From Pseudomonas inefficax (GTDB lineage: Bacteria; Pseudomonadota; Gammaproteobacteria; Pseudomonadales; Pseudomonadaceae): 64,000 nucleotides of DNA. Of the stretch, positions 63,127 to 64,000 are shown piece after piece (position 1 is the stretch's first letter; each line of letters starts with the position of its first letter). A program made the translations under genes and the position numbers. The notes under the pieces were generated by a model. That model was not told the DNA's origin. It worked only from the letters and a program-made list of their open reading frames with translations, and ran no database searches. The stretch lies in contig NZ_OPYN01000070.1 in the NCBI RefSeq assembly GCF_900277125.1, forward strand, positions 212-64,211. The letters run 5' to 3'.

Positions 63127-63414
63127 GGGGGGCCGCTTTGCGGCCCTTTCGCCGGCAAGCCAGCTCCCACAGGGACTGCACAGGGCTTGAAGTTGATGCG
63201 GTCAAGGTGGGAGCAACTGTCTTGCTCAATTTCTAAAAGCTGGCGCGATCCCTGTGGGAGCGGGCGCGCCCGCGAACACGGGCGAAGCCCGTGCCATCCA
63301 CCGCGTCGTCTGTTTCGCGGGCTTGCCCGCTCCCACAGGTACTGCGCAAGTCTTGAGGGCAGCGCGGTCAAGGTGGGAGCTGGCTTGCCGGCGAAAGGGG
63401 CGCAAAGCGCCCCC
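63127..63414. repeat. Nested REP array between antiporter and dapC
   Basis: An inner inverted pair at 63251-63339 (CCTGTGGGAGCGGGCGCGCC ... GCCCGCTCCCACAGG) is flanked by a left unit (63127-63172, CGCTTTGCGGCC and CGCCGGCAAGCCAGCTCCCAC) and a right unit (63372-63414, complement of it). A 17-bp direct repeat GCGGTCAAGGTGGGAGC occurs at 63198 and 63364. The 301-bp gap holds only these. Confidence 0.9.
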
Positions 63415-63422
63415 TAAGCCAA

Positions 63423-64000
63423 TTAGCGGTTCTGCAGAAATGCGCGAATTCGCTCCGCCGCCTCGATGCACTCGGCCAGCGGTGCAACCAGTGCCATGCG
63501 CACACGCCCGGCACCCGGGTTCACGCCATCCACTTCACGCGACAGGTACGACCCCGGCACCACCGTCACATGCTGGGCCTCGAACAAGTCGCGGGTGAAT
63601 TCGGCATCGCCGCCGGGTACCTTGGCCCACAGGTAAAAGCTGCCATCCGGGCGCTGCACATCCAGCACCGGCTGCAGGATATCCAGCACGGCATCGTACT
63701 TGGCGCGGTACTGGTCGCGGTTCTCGCGTACATGCGCCTCGTCCTGCCACGCAGCAATGCTGGCCAGCTGGGTTTGTACCGGCATCGCGCAGCCGTGGTA
63801 GGTACGGTACAGCAGGAACGGCTTGATGATCTCGGCGTCACCGGCGACGAAGCCGGAGCGCAGGCCCGGCAGGTTGGAGCGCTTGGACAGGCTGTGGAAT
63901 ACCACGCAGCGCTTGAAGTCGCTGCGGCCCAGTTCCGCACAGGCAGTCAGCAGGCCTGGTGGTGGGGCATCCTCGTCGAAGTACAGCTCGCTGTAGCACT
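63423..64000 (-). CDS. dapC: Succinyldiaminopimelate transaminase, 5' end outside window
   Basis: C-terminal 192 aa of a fold-type I aminotransferase. The frame is open through base 64000. PLP-Lys is in FHSLSKRSNLPGLRSGF, and upstream residues read CYSELYFDEDAPPPGLL, typical of DapC. C-terminal Arg in GRVRMALVAP. Makes N-succinyl-LL-diaminopimelate, between DapD and DapE. Confidence 0.93.
   Translation of the reverse strand, partial: CYSELYFDEDAPPPGLLTACAELGRSDFKRCVVFHSLSKRSNLPGLRSGFVAGDAEIIKPFLLYRTYHGCAMPVQTQLASIAAWQDEAHVRENRDQYRAKYDAVLDILQPVLDVQRPDGSFYLWAKVPGGDAEFTRDLFEAQHVTVVPGSYLSREVDGVNPGAGRVRMALVAPLAECIEAAERIRAFLQNR

Overview
The window is chromosomal DNA of a fluorescent pseudomonad, almost certainly of the Pseudomonas putida group. 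Reasons: high G+C with GC-rich third codon positions; a complete wspABCDEFR cluster; a close match to the P. putida GraTA toxin-antitoxin pair; the YdcSTUV-PatD polyamine operon; and many P. putida-type REP palindromes at gene junctions. The gene order agrees with what I remember of P. putida KT2440 between the YaeQ/recJ region and dapC. It is mostly core genome. The clearest mobile DNA is a piece of an IS3-family element at the left edge. No tRNA, rRNA, CRISPR array or prophage was seen.

Layout. 0-7 kb: IS3 transposase fragment, periplasmic binding protein, class III CoA-transferase, yaeQ, recJ, Old Yellow Enzyme. 7-12.5 kb (minus): ydcS-ydcT-ydcU-ydcV-patD, an ABC importer for polyamines or similar amines plus gamma-aminobutyraldehyde dehydrogenase. 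12.7-22.2 kb: a DUF533/TerB-like membrane protein, then wspABCDEF and wspR, a surface-sensing chemosensory system making cyclic di-GMP. 22.5-25.2 kb: prfB, with its programmed +1 frameshift, and lysS. 25.4-29.3 kb: TetR regulator, lipoprotein, DUF1704 (QEGLA) protein with an HExxxH motif, lipoprotein alpha/beta-hydrolase and a small membrane protein. 29.5-36.6 kb: OmpA-like and DUF4398 lipoproteins, ppc, adk, tsaB and small conserved proteins. 36.6-40.6 kb: DUF72, isocitrate-lyase/PEP-mutase-like, extensin-like and a repeat-containing hypothetical, then rsmJ. 40.7-45.7 kb: tetR divergent from an RND efflux pair. 45.8-48.1 kb: three YbaY/YscW-type genes carrying four such domains, around a DUF4197 gene. 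48.2-51.1 kb: plsB and a cold-shock gene. 51.2-64 kb: hypothetical, rlmA, dapE, ndvB, tcdA, csdE-csdA, dapD, arsC-like gene, graTA, Na+/H+ antiporter and the 3' part of dapC.

Links between genes. Three genes of the succinylase branch of lysine/diaminopimelate synthesis (dapE, dapD, dapC) lie within 12 kb. CsdA/CsdE and TcdA, which work together in forming cyclic t6A in tRNA, lie side by side, and TsaB of t6A synthesis is also in the window. WspR output and NdvB glucan synthesis are both biofilm functions in relatives.

The strongest structural signals outside genes are inverted REP pairs (REPIN-like). They share a GTGGGAGC/GTAGGAGC edge but have different palindromic bodies. The largest is an 84-nt-arm inverted repeat in front of wspA. 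Operator-like palindromes stand before graT and between tetR and the efflux genes. I found no clear new multi-gene defence or biosynthetic system. The least explained material is the YscW-domain cluster, the DUF1704 putative metallopeptidase neighbourhood and the modular REP families.
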